A DNA stretch of 64,000 nucleotides from Alishewanella longhuensis (lineage in GTDB: Bacteria; Pseudomonadota; Gammaproteobacteria; Enterobacterales; Alteromonadaceae). Both the position numbers and the translations under genes were made by a program. Where the stretch lies: assembly GCF_014653435.1 (NCBI RefSeq), contig NZ_BNAO01000007.1, forward strand, positions 92,538 through 156,537, read 5' to 3'. Positions 44,656 to 54,490 of the stretch are shown here, in pieces (the stretch's first letter is position 1; every line of letters starts with the position of its first letter). The notes below the pieces were generated by a model. It searched no databases. It had not been told where the DNA came from and was given only the letters and a program-made list of their open reading frames with translations.

Positions 44656-46281
44656 TTAAAACAAAAAATCCGTCGCCAAAAAGTGCGAAGCACGCTCACT
44701 GATCATCTGTTTCACAAAGGCAACATCGCCATCCTGATATTTAGTGGCTACCAGCGTCGGGATAGAAAACTGCCGCAGCGCATCGACCACCGAAAGGGTG
44801 CCTTCGGCAGAATCTTTGCGGCCATTAAACGGAAAGCTATCTGGTCCGCGTTGGCACTGTGCATTAATATTGATGCGGCCTACCTGATTGGCAAAAATAT
44901 CCACCAGTTCACCGACCTGCCTGGCATTTTGGCCAAAGATACTGAGCTGCTGCCCAAAATTGGAATTCACCACGTAATCGATTACCTCATCGATATGATC
45001 AAAAGGCACTACCGGTACCAGTGGCCCAAATTGCTCTTCGTTATAGAGCCGCATTTGGCTGTTTACCGGATACAGCACCGCCGGGCGAAATAGCGGTCCC
45101 GCCGTTTCACCGCCATTGGGGTTTTGCACCGCTGCGCCTTTAGCCAGAGCATCTTGCAGTAATTCGGTTAAAAAAACGGTTTTACCCGGCTCAGGCAAAG
45201 GGGTAATGGCTACATCTTTATCCCAAGGCATACCCAGCGGGAGTTTAGCAACGGCAGCTGACAGCTCGGTAACAAAGCGATCGGCAATGCTACGCTCAAC
45301 AAACAGAATTTTTAATGCCGTGCAGCGCTGACCATTAAAGGATAAGGCACCTGACACTACCTCACTGAGCGTACGCTTAAAATCAGCATCAGCAAAAATA
45401 ATACCGGGGTTTTTCGCGTCTAAGCCCAGAACAGCACGCAAACGGTGTGGCTTGGGGTGCATCCGTTTTAAATCACTGGCGCCTTTGTTGGTACCGATAA
45501 AGGCAAAGAGGTCTATCTTGCCGCTTTCCATTAACACGCCTACGGTTTCCCGGCCACGGCCGTAGATAATATTAATAACGCCAGCTGGAAAGCTTTGCTG
45601 AAAGGCTCTTAATAGTGGCTGAATTAATAACACACCGTATTTGGCCGGCTTAAAGATCACGGTATTGCCCATAATCAGCGCTGGGATCAAGGTGGTAAAG
45701 GTTTCGTTTAACGGATAGTTAAAAGGCCCCATACAAAGCGCTACGCCCACCGGCACGCGGCGGATTTTGCCCAAGGCACCCTGTTCAATAATAAAATGGC
45801 TGGCCGCACGATCTTGCTGTTTTAAAGCGGCAATAGTATCGCGGATATAATCGCAGGTACGGTCAAACTCTTTGGCGGCATCGGTATAGTTTTTACCAAT
45901 TTCCCACATCAGCAGACGCACCACTTCGCGGCGTTGCTGCTGCATCAACCCTAAAAACTTTTCGACATGACCAATGCGCTGTAATACCGGCATACTTGGC
46001 CAATCGCCACGGCCAAGATCATAGGCTTTTACTGCACCGTCTAAGGCCTGCAAGGCGGCGTTGGCATCCAATAAAGGTGTATAACCCAGCAGTACCGGAG
46101 ACAACTGTGCAGAGGCCCCGGCACCCGAGCGAAATTGCACTGGGCTAATCACCGGGCTCAGTTCACCCGGCCAACTGGCCAGTTCGCCGTTCAGCAAATA
46201 CTCGCGCTGTTCTATCACCTGTTGCTGTAAAAACTCAGCCGGGATCTCAGCGGCTTGCGGAAACACTGTTGCTATACTCAT
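44656..46281 (-). CDS. NADP-dependent non-phosphorylating glyceraldehyde-3-phosphate dehydrogenase-like ALDH
   Basis: A 541-residue aldehyde dehydrogenase. The catalytic Cys320 sits in FNGQRCTALK and the oxyanion Asn187 in PFNYP, and NTVIFKPAK binds the cofactor. It resembles GapN-type enzymes that oxidise glyceraldehyde-3-phosphate straight to 3-phosphoglycerate with NADP. The place where most ALDHs have the general-base Glu (ELGGK) reads GLDAKNP (286-292), so that Glu is missing. It is the last gene of the uronate block, 192 nt after kdgK, and would use the glyceraldehyde-3-phosphate released by KdgA. The exact substrate is inferred. Confidence 0.8.
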   Translation of the reverse strand: MSIATVFPQAAEIPAEFLQQQVIEQREYLLNGELASWPGELSPVISPVQFRSGAGASAQLSPVLLGYTPLLDANAALQALDGAVKAYDLGRGDWPSMPVLQRIGHVEKFLGLMQQQRREVVRLLMWEIGKNYTDAAKEFDRTCDYIRDTIAALKQQDRAASHFIIEQGALGKIRRVPVGVALCMGPFNYPLNETFTTLIPALIMGNTVIFKPAKYGVLLIQPLLRAFQQSFPAGVINIIYGRGRETVGVLMESGKIDLFAFIGTNKGASDLKRMHPKPHRLRAVLGLDAKNPGIIFADADFKRTLSEVVSGALSFNGQRCTALKILFVERSIADRFVTELSAAVAKLPLGMPWDKDVAITPLPEPGKTVFLTELLQDALAKGAAVQNPNGGETAGPLFRPAVLYPVNSQMRLYNEEQFGPLVPVVPFDHIDEVIDYVVNSNFGQQLSIFGQNARQVGELVDIFANQVGRININAQCQRGPDSFPFNGRKDSAEGTLSVVDALRQFSIPTLVATKYQDGDVAFVKQMISERASHFLATDFLF

Positions 46282-46473
46282 ACCTTACTCCCATTCATAT
46301 TGTTGATTGCCTGGTTGTAGGGGTACTGTCTGATTCGTCAGATCTCGTTATATCCCCATCATCCTGCAAGCTGCAGCCTGGCTGGCTAGGACTTGCAGAG
46401 TTTAGGGTACGGGCTGGGGCTTAGGCCCCGATCCGCAGATATTTGTTGTTACTTTTAATAACTATTGCTAGAA

Positions 46474-47430
46474 CTACTTTTGAAATTGCGAGGGGCGGTT
46501 TTTCGTCCAAAAGCCATTAAACTGCTCTTTTGCCACGATAGCGCCGGTATGCTCAACCACAAAACCCGCTAGCCGTGCCGCAAACTTAACCGCGTACTGC
46601 GGTGCTATACCGCCTAGCCTGGCGGCTAAATACCCGCCGTTAAAGGAATCACCGGCAGCAGTGGTATCTACTACTTTTTTCACCGGATGCGCCAGCGCAG
46701 TAAATTCCTCGCCCTGATAACGACCGCTAATACCGTCTTTGCCATTTTTCACAATAATTTCGCCCACACCCAGTGCCACCAGTTGCGCCACCACCTGCTC
46801 GGTAGATTCAGCATCAAACAGCACTTTGTGATCGTCCAAACCCGGCATGGCGACATCCGCCAGCTGATAGGCACGGATAAAGGCCGTTTTCGCCGCATCG
46901 GCATTTGGCCACAGCGCAGGCCGGTAGTTAGGATCAAAGATAATTTGGCTACCGGCGGCCTTTAAGCGGCTCACTAACGCGAACAAGTCTTCGCGGTCTT
47001 GTTCACTTAAAATTGCCAGCGTAATACCAGAGAAGAAAAACATGTCTGCGCCAGCAAGTTGCTCGTAGGCATGCTGCGCAGCGGCCAGTTGCAGCACCTG
47101 CTTGGCCGCTGAGGTATCGCGCCAATACACAAAACTGCGCTCACCAAAAGCATCGGTATTGATCATATAAAGGCCAGGGCGGGCGGTTTTGGTACGAAAA
47201 ATCAAACTGGTATCAATTTTTTCCCGCTCTACCGCTCGCACTAACTTATCACTAATCAAGTCAGTGCCAACGGCGGTAAAAAATTGCACCTCTACCGGTT
47301 GCTCACAGCAGCGTTTTAAATACACCGCGGTGTTAAACACATCGCCGGCAAAAGCCTGGTGATAAACGTTTTCGACCAGCTGAAACAGCTCGACCATGCA
47401 CTCGCCCATTATGACAATACGTTTGCTCAT
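46474..47430 (-). CDS. kdgK: 2-dehydro-3-deoxygluconokinase
   Basis: Phosphorylates KDG to KDPG, where the galacturonate and unsaturated-uronate branches join. It has 318 residues in the PfkB/ribokinase fold. The signature DTTAAGDSFNGGY is at 255-267, with the catalytic base Asp261. It begins 11 nt after kdgA, so it is cotranscribed. The 192-nt stretch after it contains small hairpins (for example GGGGC-TTAG-GCCCC near 46416-46429) but no clear U-run. Confidence 0.95.
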   Translation of the reverse strand: MSKRIVIMGECMVELFQLVENVYHQAFAGDVFNTAVYLKRCCEQPVEVQFFTAVGTDLISDKLVRAVEREKIDTSLIFRTKTARPGLYMINTDAFGERSFVYWRDTSAAKQVLQLAAAQHAYEQLAGADMFFFSGITLAILSEQDREDLFALVSRLKAAGSQIIFDPNYRPALWPNADAAKTAFIRAYQLADVAMPGLDDHKVLFDAESTEQVVAQLVALGVGEIIVKNGKDGISGRYQGEEFTALAHPVKKVVDTTAAGDSFNGGYLAARLGGIAPQYAVKFAARLAGFVVEHTGAIVAKEQFNGFWTKNRPSQFQK

Positions 47431-47441
47431 CGTGTTACTCC

Positions 47442-48086
47442 TCAGGCTGCTTGCTTTAACTGCAATGCCAGGGCAGTTGCCTGGCGCGATAGTTCAGTGA
47501 TCAACGTCCAGTCTTGTTCAGCGACGGCTTTTGCTGGTGATACCCAGGAGCCGCCAACCACAAACACATTTTTTAGTGCCAGGTATTCCGATAAATTCTG
47601 TTGGCTAATACCGCCCGTAGGGCAAAAGCGCACTTGCTGAAAAATACTACTTAAGGCTTTTAACATCGGTGAGCCACCCGAAAGGTTTGCCGGGAAAAAT
47701 TTCAGTTCAGTCAGCCCCATTTCCAGCGCCATGGCAATTTCCGAGGGTGTAGAGACGCCCGGTGCTAACGGCAAACCGGTATCCAACATCGCTTGCAGCA
47801 AGTTAGGCGTGCTGGCTGGACTTACTAAAAACTGTGAGCCGGCGTTTTTAGCGGCTTGCGCATCTGCCTTGGATAAAATAGTCCCTGCGCCCACTAACAA
47901 CTGGGGGATTTGTGTGCGAATAGCACTAATACAATCTAAGGCTTTGGTGGTACGTAACACCACTTCGACCGAGCAAATACCACCTTGATACATGGCGTTG
48001 GCGATAGCCACTGCTTCGCTCGGCGTTTCTGCCTGAATAATAGGTAATAAGGCAGGGCCTTGCAGTACTTTAGATAACGCCGACAT
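47442..48086 (-). CDS. kdgA: KDPG aldolase (2-dehydro-3-deoxy-phosphogluconate aldolase)
   Basis: Splits KDPG into pyruvate and glyceraldehyde-3-phosphate (E. coli Eda). It has 214 residues in a TIM-barrel fold. The catalytic residues are seen as Glu41 and Arg45 in VEVVLRT and the Schiff-base Lys129 in ELKFFPA, with the phosphate loop CPTGGIS. Its ATG overlaps the stop codon of the reductase gene by one base (TAATG), so the two are translationally coupled. Confidence 0.95.
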   Translation of the reverse strand: MSALSKVLQGPALLPIIQAETPSEAVAIANAMYQGGICSVEVVLRTTKALDCISAIRTQIPQLLVGAGTILSKADAQAAKNAGSQFLVSPASTPNLLQAMLDTGLPLAPGVSTPSEIAMALEMGLTELKFFPANLSGGSPMLKALSSIFQQVRFCPTGGISQQNLSEYLALKNVFVVGGSWVSPAKAVAEQDWTLITELSRQATALALQLKQAA

Positions 48087-49570
48087 TAAATAGCTCCACT
48101 TTTTTTGGCTGGATTTTGGCTAATTGTGTGTTGTGCAACAAACACCGATACGTGTTGATAGGCCGCCATTACGGCTGCTAAAAACTCGCTGTTCAAACTT
48201 AACTCTGCAGGAAATACTGCATCTACTGCCAAAAATAATGGCACATCGTGGCTGGCTTTGCCGGTGCACTGCGCAGTGACTGCCAGTAAGGTCTCGGCCA
48301 AGGGATCAATCAGCTTTTCTCCTTCGCTGGCGCGGCGGCGGATAAATAAAAACCAAGCAGCTAAACAGCTGCACAGACGCTCAATAGATCGCCCTGCCGT
48401 CAGGTTGTCTTTAATGGCTGGTAAAATACGCATTGGTATTTTTTGCGAGCCATCCCAGGCAATTTGCGCTAATAAATGCCGAATAGCCGGGTTACGGAAA
48501 CGGGCAAATATCTCGGCGCTATATTGCTGTACATCCAGCTCTGCCGGGGCGATAAAGGATGGGATAATCTCTGCGCTAACCATCTGCTGGATTTGTGCTA
48601 CCAGTTGCTCGTCCTGCATCGCATCAAAAACCGTTTCATAGCCCAGCAAGTAACCGGTATAGGCCAAAGTAGAATGCGGCGCATTTAACAGCCGCAACTT
48701 GGCTTTTTCAAAGGCGCTAACGTCGGCGGCATAGATCACGCCAGCTTGCTGCCAGGCTGGCCGCTCGCTGGGTAAAATATCTTCAATCACCCATTGTACA
48801 AAAGCTTCACGCTTAATCGGCCAGTTATCAGTTAAGTCGATCTCTGCGGTAACGTTGGTACGCAGTGCATCATCTGTTGCCGGGGTAATGCTATCGACCA
48901 TAGTGCAAGGGCTAATCAACTGTTGCTCCAGCCAGTTCGCCAGCGCCGGGTCGTTTTGTGCGGCATAGCTAATTAAGGCCCGGCGCAGTTTATGGCCGTT
49001 GTCGGTCAGGTTGTCGCAGCTAATCACACAAAAGGGTGCCACATTGGCCTGATAGCGAGCGGCTAAAGCACTGGCTAATAAGCCTATGGCGGTAACAGCC
49101 TGGCTATTGCCGCTTAAATCCTGCTGAATTTGCGGATGGTTTAAATCCAATTCACCGGCGGCATTTAAGCAATAGCCTTTTTCAGTAATGGTCATGGTGA
49201 CATAGCGGGTACTGGAGGCCGTTAAGCGGGCAAACACCGCAGCATATTGCTCGCTGGCAATTAATATTTCCTGCACGCTACCAATAATTTGATAACTGGT
49301 TTGGCTATCGAGCACGGCAAGTGTATATAAACCATCTTGCGGCATTAGCGCCTGACTGACATCGGCTGAACGCATCGATACCGCGCTGATGGCCCAATCG
49401 CCGCCATATTGCAGCGCTTGATCGGTATAAAAGGCTTGATGGCCGCGGAAAAAAGCGCCGGGGCCTAAATGCACTATGCCAATTTGTGGTTTAACCTCAG
49501 CCAGGCGATATGCCGGAACCGGTAATTTGCCGTTTAGGCTGGCGAGTGTGCTATTGCTTAAATGTTCCAT
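48086..49570 (-). CDS. Mannitol-dehydrogenase-family uronate reductase (UxuB type)
   Basis: A 494-residue NAD-dependent reductase. Sequence features (IVHLGPGAFFRGHQAFYTD near the start, SCDNLTDNG, PCTMVDSITPAT, QWVIEDILP, DGSQKIPMR) match E. coli UxuB, fructuronate reductase, rather than UxaB. Yet its neighbours UxaC and UxaA make and use the tagaturonate/altronate pair, so it probably acts as the tagaturonate reductase here. The start is uncertain: ATG at 49570 is chosen for length, while frames from 49669 or 49621 would add 33 or 17 residues without family match. Confidence 0.85.
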   Translation of the reverse strand: MEHLSNSTLASLNGKLPVPAYRLAEVKPQIGIVHLGPGAFFRGHQAFYTDQALQYGGDWAISAVSMRSADVSQALMPQDGLYTLAVLDSQTSYQIIGSVQEILIASEQYAAVFARLTASSTRYVTMTITEKGYCLNAAGELDLNHPQIQQDLSGNSQAVTAIGLLASALAARYQANVAPFCVISCDNLTDNGHKLRRALISYAAQNDPALANWLEQQLISPCTMVDSITPATDDALRTNVTAEIDLTDNWPIKREAFVQWVIEDILPSERPAWQQAGVIYAADVSAFEKAKLRLLNAPHSTLAYTGYLLGYETVFDAMQDEQLVAQIQQMVSAEIIPSFIAPAELDVQQYSAEIFARFRNPAIRHLLAQIAWDGSQKIPMRILPAIKDNLTAGRSIERLCSCLAAWFLFIRRRASEGEKLIDPLAETLLAVTAQCTGKASHDVPLFLAVDAVFPAELSLNSEFLAAVMAAYQHVSVFVAQHTISQNPAKKSGAI

Positions 49571-49742
49571 AATTTGCCTGCTGTTCACGTTAAGCTTTGT
49601 GGCTTCACTCAATAAAGGCATACAAAGACGCCGTAAACCCTTCCATGGGGGCTCCTCTTTGGCATCCATACCAAAGACGCTTTGTTTAGCCTTTACTGAG
49701 CTTCGCTGTCGAGGATCCTAGTATCCCCTGACACCCTTTTAA

Positions 49743-51167
49743 CTATTGCAACTGATACGCTTTTTTCACCAAGCCATAAGTCAGCTCATAAGCTAACTCG
49801 CCAGCTTCGGCTTCGGTTAGGCGATGCTCTGCTACCAGACCGGCCAGGAAGCGGCAATCAATACGGCGCGCGACGTCGTGCCGTGCCGGAATAGATAAGA
49901 AAGCACGAGTGTCGTCGTTAAAGCCTACGGTATTGTAGAAACCGGCAGTTTCCGTGACTTGATGGCGGAAGCGCAGCATACCTTCCGGACTGTCGTGGAA
50001 CCACCAGGCCGGGCCGAGTTTTAAAGCCGGGTAATGGCCTGCTAATGGCGCCAGTTCACGGGCATAGGTGGTTTCATCCAGCGTAAACAGAATAATGTTC
50101 AAGGCGGCTTCGTTACCGTACTTTTGTAATAGCGGCTTTAAGTTGCTAACAAATTCGGTTGGGCTTGGGATGTCTGCACCTTTATCCGGGCCAAAGCGCT
50201 CGAAGATCACCTGGTTATGGTTACGGTGCGCACCGGGGTGAATTTGCATAGTCATGCCATCTTGCAGGCTCATCCCTGCCATTTCGGTCAGCATTTGACC
50301 ACGGAATAATTCTGTTTCAGTTGGCGTTGCAGTACCCGCTAAGCAGCGTTGAAATAGCGCGGCAGCCTCTGCTTCAGGCAAATCGGCGGTAATGGCAGAC
50401 GGATGACCGTGATCGGTAGCGGTGGCGCCATGTTCACGGAAATAAGCGCGGCGCACCCGTAACGCTTCTAAGTAACCCTGCCAGCTTTGGGTATCTTGCC
50501 CGGTTAATTCGCCCAGCTTGGCCACGTTTTGTGCAAAGTCGGCGCGGTCGGCATCAACCACATCATCTGGCCGAAAGGTAGTAATCACCCGCTGCTCAAA
50601 GCCAGTGCCTTTTAATTTGGCGTGATGCCGTAAATCATTTAATGCCCCTTCGGTGGTAGCAATTAATTCGATATTAAAGCGATCGAGCAAGGCGCGCGGT
50701 TTAAATTCAGGCTTTGCCAGCTGTTCGTTGATGGTGTTGTAGTACAGACCCGCAGTTTCTTCGGTCAGCGTAACGGTTAAACCAAAGACATCATGGAAGA
50801 CGCTGTCTAACCAAATACGCGAAGGCGTGCCACGGAACAAATAATAATGCTTAGCAAAAATATGGAAAATTTTGCGGTAATCGCTCTCTACCACTGTGCC
50901 GTCTTTACGGCGAATACCTAGTTCTTCCAACTTAATACCCTGGCTGTAGAGCATGCGAAAGACATAGTGATCGGGTAATAACAGTAAGGCAGTGGCATTT
51001 TCAAAGTTGGCATCATCGGCAAACCAACGCGGATCGGTATGACCGTGCGGGCTAACAATGGGTAAGTCTTTAATTTGCGCGTACAGACGCTGCGCAATAG
51101 CACGAACCACCGGATCAGAGGGGAACAACCGATCTGGGTGCAGTTCTAAAGGAAGTGTTTGAGCCAT
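49743..51167 (-). CDS. uxaC: Uronate isomerase
   Basis: Isomerises D-galacturonate to tagaturonate and D-glucuronate to fructuronate. It has 474 residues in the amidohydrolase-like TIM barrel. The family hallmark SPHGHTDPRWF (about 39-49) carries metal-binding His residues, and IHPGAHRNHN and the Asp in GFNDDTRAFLSIPARHD near the end complete the site. It precedes the reductase gene by 172 nt and follows uxaA by 79 nt. Confidence 0.96.
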   Translation of the reverse strand: MAQTLPLELHPDRLFPSDPVVRAIAQRLYAQIKDLPIVSPHGHTDPRWFADDANFENATALLLLPDHYVFRMLYSQGIKLEELGIRRKDGTVVESDYRKIFHIFAKHYYLFRGTPSRIWLDSVFHDVFGLTVTLTEETAGLYYNTINEQLAKPEFKPRALLDRFNIELIATTEGALNDLRHHAKLKGTGFEQRVITTFRPDDVVDADRADFAQNVAKLGELTGQDTQSWQGYLEALRVRRAYFREHGATATDHGHPSAITADLPEAEAAALFQRCLAGTATPTETELFRGQMLTEMAGMSLQDGMTMQIHPGAHRNHNQVIFERFGPDKGADIPSPTEFVSNLKPLLQKYGNEAALNIILFTLDETTYARELAPLAGHYPALKLGPAWWFHDSPEGMLRFRHQVTETAGFYNTVGFNDDTRAFLSIPARHDVARRIDCRFLAGLVAEHRLTEAEAGELAYELTYGLVKKAYQLQ

Positions 51168-51246
51168 AATATCTTGTCCTGTTTCATATTCAGTAAGCTG
51201 TCGCGCCCGCGCTCAGCCGTATTAATGCGTCGTATTGGCTTTAACG

Positions 51247-52815
51247 TTAAAGCGTTACGCCGTTTTTCCAGATTGCAATTTCCCGGTTGTCCGAGATTTC
51301 ATTGCGCGTCCGCTGCCCGGACGCCACAGCCACCAGATAACGGAAGAATTCATAAGTAAAATCGGTGGCATCTTGCCCGACGCGCAGCAAGCCACCGGCG
51401 TCATAGTCAATCCACTGTGGCTTGCGCCCTGCCAGATTAGAATTGGATGAAATTTTTACTGTTGGCGCCGGAAAACCCAACGGCGTGCCGCGCCCGGTAG
51501 TAAATAAAATCAGGGTGGCGCCGGCCGCGGTCAGGGCAGTCGAAGAAACGGCATCGTTACCCGGCCCTTCTAACAGCGTTAACCCCGGTAAGGTGGCTTG
51601 TTTGCCATAGCGAATAATTTGATTTACCACTGCCGAGCCGCCTTTTTGAATGGCACCCAGCGATTTTTCTTCCAACGTGGTTAGGCCGCCATCTTTATTG
51701 CCCGGGCTAGGGTTTTCATACACAGGCTGCTGGTTGTCGATAAAGTACTGCTTAAAATCATTAACCAGCTGCACTAGATCATGAAATACCTGTTCATTCT
51801 GCGCCCGTGCCATAAAGACTTGCTCAGCACCAAACATCTCCGGCGTTTCGGTTAGTAGCACTTTACCGTTAGCGGCCGCCACTAAATCGGCGATACGGCC
51901 CACTAGGGCGTTGGCGGTCAGGCCGCTTAAACCATCAGATCCACCGCATTTCATGCCCATTACCAGTTCCGACACCGGACAAGCACTGCGCTGGTCCTGC
52001 GCCATCATCGCCAATAACTCGCCAACCGCGGCTAAGCCTTGCTCGACTTCATCTTCCACCTGCTGCGCATTAAAAGCACGAATGCGCTGCGGCTCAACAT
52101 CCGGGCTGGCCTGCAGCAGCTTTGCCAGCTGATTGTTCTCACAGCCCAAGCCCAAAATCAGCACAGCACCGGCATTGGGATGCTGAATCAGCCCGGCCAG
52201 TAACTCCCGGGTATTGCTAAGATCATCGCCGAGCTGCGAGCAACCAAAGGGGTGGGTAAAGGCATGAATACCATCAATATTGGGTAAGTCCAGCAGCTCA
52301 GCGAATTCCTTGCGGGCCAATTCGGCCACCCGCATCGCCGCGCGATTGACACAGCCGACCGTATTAATAATCCATAGCTCGTTGCGGGTTCCCACCTTGC
52401 CATTGGCACGGCGATAGCCCTGAAATTTGTGTGGCAAGCCAGCAGGAAACGACAGCGGCTGCGCCTGACAACCGGCATATTGATAATCAATAGTGCCGCT
52501 TAATGCCGTGGCCAGATTGTGCGAGTGCACCTGGGCACCGGCAGCAATGTCCGCCGTGGCCTTACCAATCGCAAAACCATATTTCACCACGGCCTCGCCT
52601 GCGACAATAGGCTTAAGCGCGACCTTGTGGCCAGCCGGAATATCACTGGCAGCGGTGAGCATAGCGTAAGGTTCTGGCAACGACTGCCCAGCTACCAAGG
52701 GCTGCAAGGCAACCAAGACATTATCACGCGGATGCACCTGTAACACCTTAAGTTGCTCTGTTACGGTTGCCTCTGGTAAATGAATACTGCAACCGGGTTT
52801 CTGCTCTGCTGTCAT
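51247..52815 (-). CDS. uxaA: Altronate dehydratase
   Basis: Dehydrates D-altronate to KDG. It has 522 residues: an N-terminal SAF domain (about 15-105, starting at VHPRDNVLVALQPL) and the C-terminal dehydratase domain (GYRRANGKVGTRNELWII, then FTHPFGCSQLG and MKCGGSDGLSG). The cysteines in the HPFGC and MKCGG motifs are the probable Fe-S or metal ligands. The upstream 154-nt gap contains a half-matching copy of the LacI-type operator (GGTGGCAT at 52874-52881). Confidence 0.95.
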   Translation of the reverse strand: MTAEQKPGCSIHLPEATVTEQLKVLQVHPRDNVLVALQPLVAGQSLPEPYAMLTAASDIPAGHKVALKPIVAGEAVVKYGFAIGKATADIAAGAQVHSHNLATALSGTIDYQYAGCQAQPLSFPAGLPHKFQGYRRANGKVGTRNELWIINTVGCVNRAAMRVAELARKEFAELLDLPNIDGIHAFTHPFGCSQLGDDLSNTRELLAGLIQHPNAGAVLILGLGCENNQLAKLLQASPDVEPQRIRAFNAQQVEDEVEQGLAAVGELLAMMAQDQRSACPVSELVMGMKCGGSDGLSGLTANALVGRIADLVAAANGKVLLTETPEMFGAEQVFMARAQNEQVFHDLVQLVNDFKQYFIDNQQPVYENPSPGNKDGGLTTLEEKSLGAIQKGGSAVVNQIIRYGKQATLPGLTLLEGPGNDAVSSTALTAAGATLILFTTGRGTPLGFPAPTVKISSNSNLAGRKPQWIDYDAGGLLRVGQDATDFTYEFFRYLVAVASGQRTRNEISDNREIAIWKNGVTL

Positions 52816-52969
52816 CTTCTGCTACCTGTTTTGCTGCCTGCTGTCATTCAAGATCGCCCTGCCATTGTCTAGCGGTGGCATTTTTAGTGTAAAAACCGTG
52901 CTGCATTTAATGTCGCTCAGCTATATTGTTGCGCAGTTAACGCCGCGCCACGTCCATATTGCGCCATAA

Positions 52970-54430
52970 TTAAATGCTAAAGGGTTTGCCGTTTAAGCTA
53001 AGATCCAGCTGGTCTATACCGGCAATATTTTCCAGTACGCCCACCGATGCCACCTGCTTAAAATGCACATGGTGCAAGGTTACACCACTAATCGGCGCCC
53101 GCTCAAAACCACGTAATTCAAAAGCACGCTGGGCTTTTTGTACTGTCAGGTTACTGATATGCAGGTTGCGTACTTCTGGCATAAAGTTACCGGCATCGCC
53201 TTCTTCGTAATAAAAGTTAATGACGATAGCATCCCGCACTTCGCCAATGTCGATGTCGCGGATATAGACATTCTCAATTAAGCCACCGCGCACTGAGTTG
53301 GTTTTAATCCGAATACCGCGGGCTAAATTAGGGCTACTCATGCGGCAACGACGAGCAAAAATATTGCTGGCACCGCCAGAGATTTCGCTACCCAGTACCA
53401 CACCACCATGGCCTGAGCGCATAATACAATCCTGGATCACCACATTTTGCACCGGCGTCGCCAGGCGGCGACCGTCGTTATTGCGGCCTGATTTTAAGGC
53501 AATACAATCATCCCCTGTGTCGAATAAGCAATTCTCAATCAGCACCCGGTTAGAGGACTCTGGGTTGCAGCCATCAGAATTAGGACCATGACTCACACAG
53601 TTAACACTGCGGATAATCACATCTTCTGATAGCACCGGGTTAATTAACCAAAAGGGTGAATTACGAATCGTCACCCCTTCAATCAGTACCCGCTTACAGG
53701 CATAAGGCTGGATAAAGGGAGGGCGCAGATAATTTTCAGTAAAACTACGTTCTGCAATCGGCGCACCTTGCTCGGCCATTACAAATAATGGCGTGCGGGT
53801 TTTCTCCTGGTCAACACTGGCGTCATAGTCCCAGTTACGGCGTTCCCAATTGCCTTTCCAGGGCCACCACGCATCGACTGCGCCATTGCCCTCTAAAATA
53901 CCTTTACCGGTAACTGCAATATTCTCTTGCTGATAGGCATAAATTAAAGGCGAATAGCCCATCAGTTCCACGCCTTCCCAGCGGGTCACCACATAAGGCA
54001 GATAATGCTCGCGATCCGTGTAGAAAGATAAAACTGCATCATCATGCAAATGCAGGTTTACGTTAGATTTAAGATGAATGGCGCCGGTTTCAAAACGTCC
54101 GGCCGGTACCACTACCCTACCACCACCAGCGGCAGCACAGGCAGCGATAGCCGCTTTAATAGCGCTAGTATTATCCGCACCCTGTTCAGCCTTAGCACCA
54201 TAAGCGGTAATTAAAAAATCTTGGGCGGCAAAGCGGGTTGGCTTAATCGCAGCAATAATGTCATCAGCTTGCTGCCACTGCGCTAAATCTGCTGCATCTT
54301 TGGCGTGGGTGGCTGTGTTATTCTGGCTCAACGCGGGTAAAGTCTGGCAACCGCTAACCGATAACAGGCCAAGCCCTGCGGAGAATAATCCAAGGGTTTT
54401 TACACTGTTTCGTTTTATCAGATCTGTCAT
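52970..54430 (-). CDS. GH28 polygalacturonase lipoprotein
   Basis: A 486-residue glycoside hydrolase that hydrolyses alpha-1,4-galacturonan. The N-terminus has a lipoprotein signal ending in the lipobox VSGC (Cys28) with Gln at +2, which predicts anchoring in the outer membrane. The parallel beta-helix domain follows from about 70. All GH28 catalytic motifs are present: NSDG with Asp286, GDD at 306-308, GHG with His341 and RIK at 374-376. Anchoring suggests it trims oligogalacturonides at the cell, perhaps exo-acting. Its promoter is overlapped by a palindromic operator. Confidence 0.93.
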   Translation of the reverse strand: MTDLIKRNSVKTLGLFSAGLGLLSVSGCQTLPALSQNNTATHAKDAADLAQWQQADDIIAAIKPTRFAAQDFLITAYGAKAEQGADNTSAIKAAIAACAAAGGGRVVVPAGRFETGAIHLKSNVNLHLHDDAVLSFYTDREHYLPYVVTRWEGVELMGYSPLIYAYQQENIAVTGKGILEGNGAVDAWWPWKGNWERRNWDYDASVDQEKTRTPLFVMAEQGAPIAERSFTENYLRPPFIQPYACKRVLIEGVTIRNSPFWLINPVLSEDVIIRSVNCVSHGPNSDGCNPESSNRVLIENCLFDTGDDCIALKSGRNNDGRRLATPVQNVVIQDCIMRSGHGGVVLGSEISGGASNIFARRCRMSSPNLARGIRIKTNSVRGGLIENVYIRDIDIGEVRDAIVINFYYEEGDAGNFMPEVRNLHISNLTVQKAQRAFELRGFERAPISGVTLHHVHFKQVASVGVLENIAGIDQLDLSLNGKPFSI

Positions 54431-54490
54431 CTTGTTTCCTTTGTTGCTGTACAGCGGGAAAAACCGTCACTGTCATCTGTCTTAAGTTCT

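Noticed and set aside
46330-46430. Small hairpins between kdgK and the gapN-like gene
   Set aside because: The stems are only 5-7 bp and lack U-runs, so they are not called terminators or RNA genes.
49571-49742. Imperfect direct repeat around CAAAGACGC between uxaC and the reductase
   Set aside because: Only about 10 bp, two copies, with no clear link to a promoter or element.
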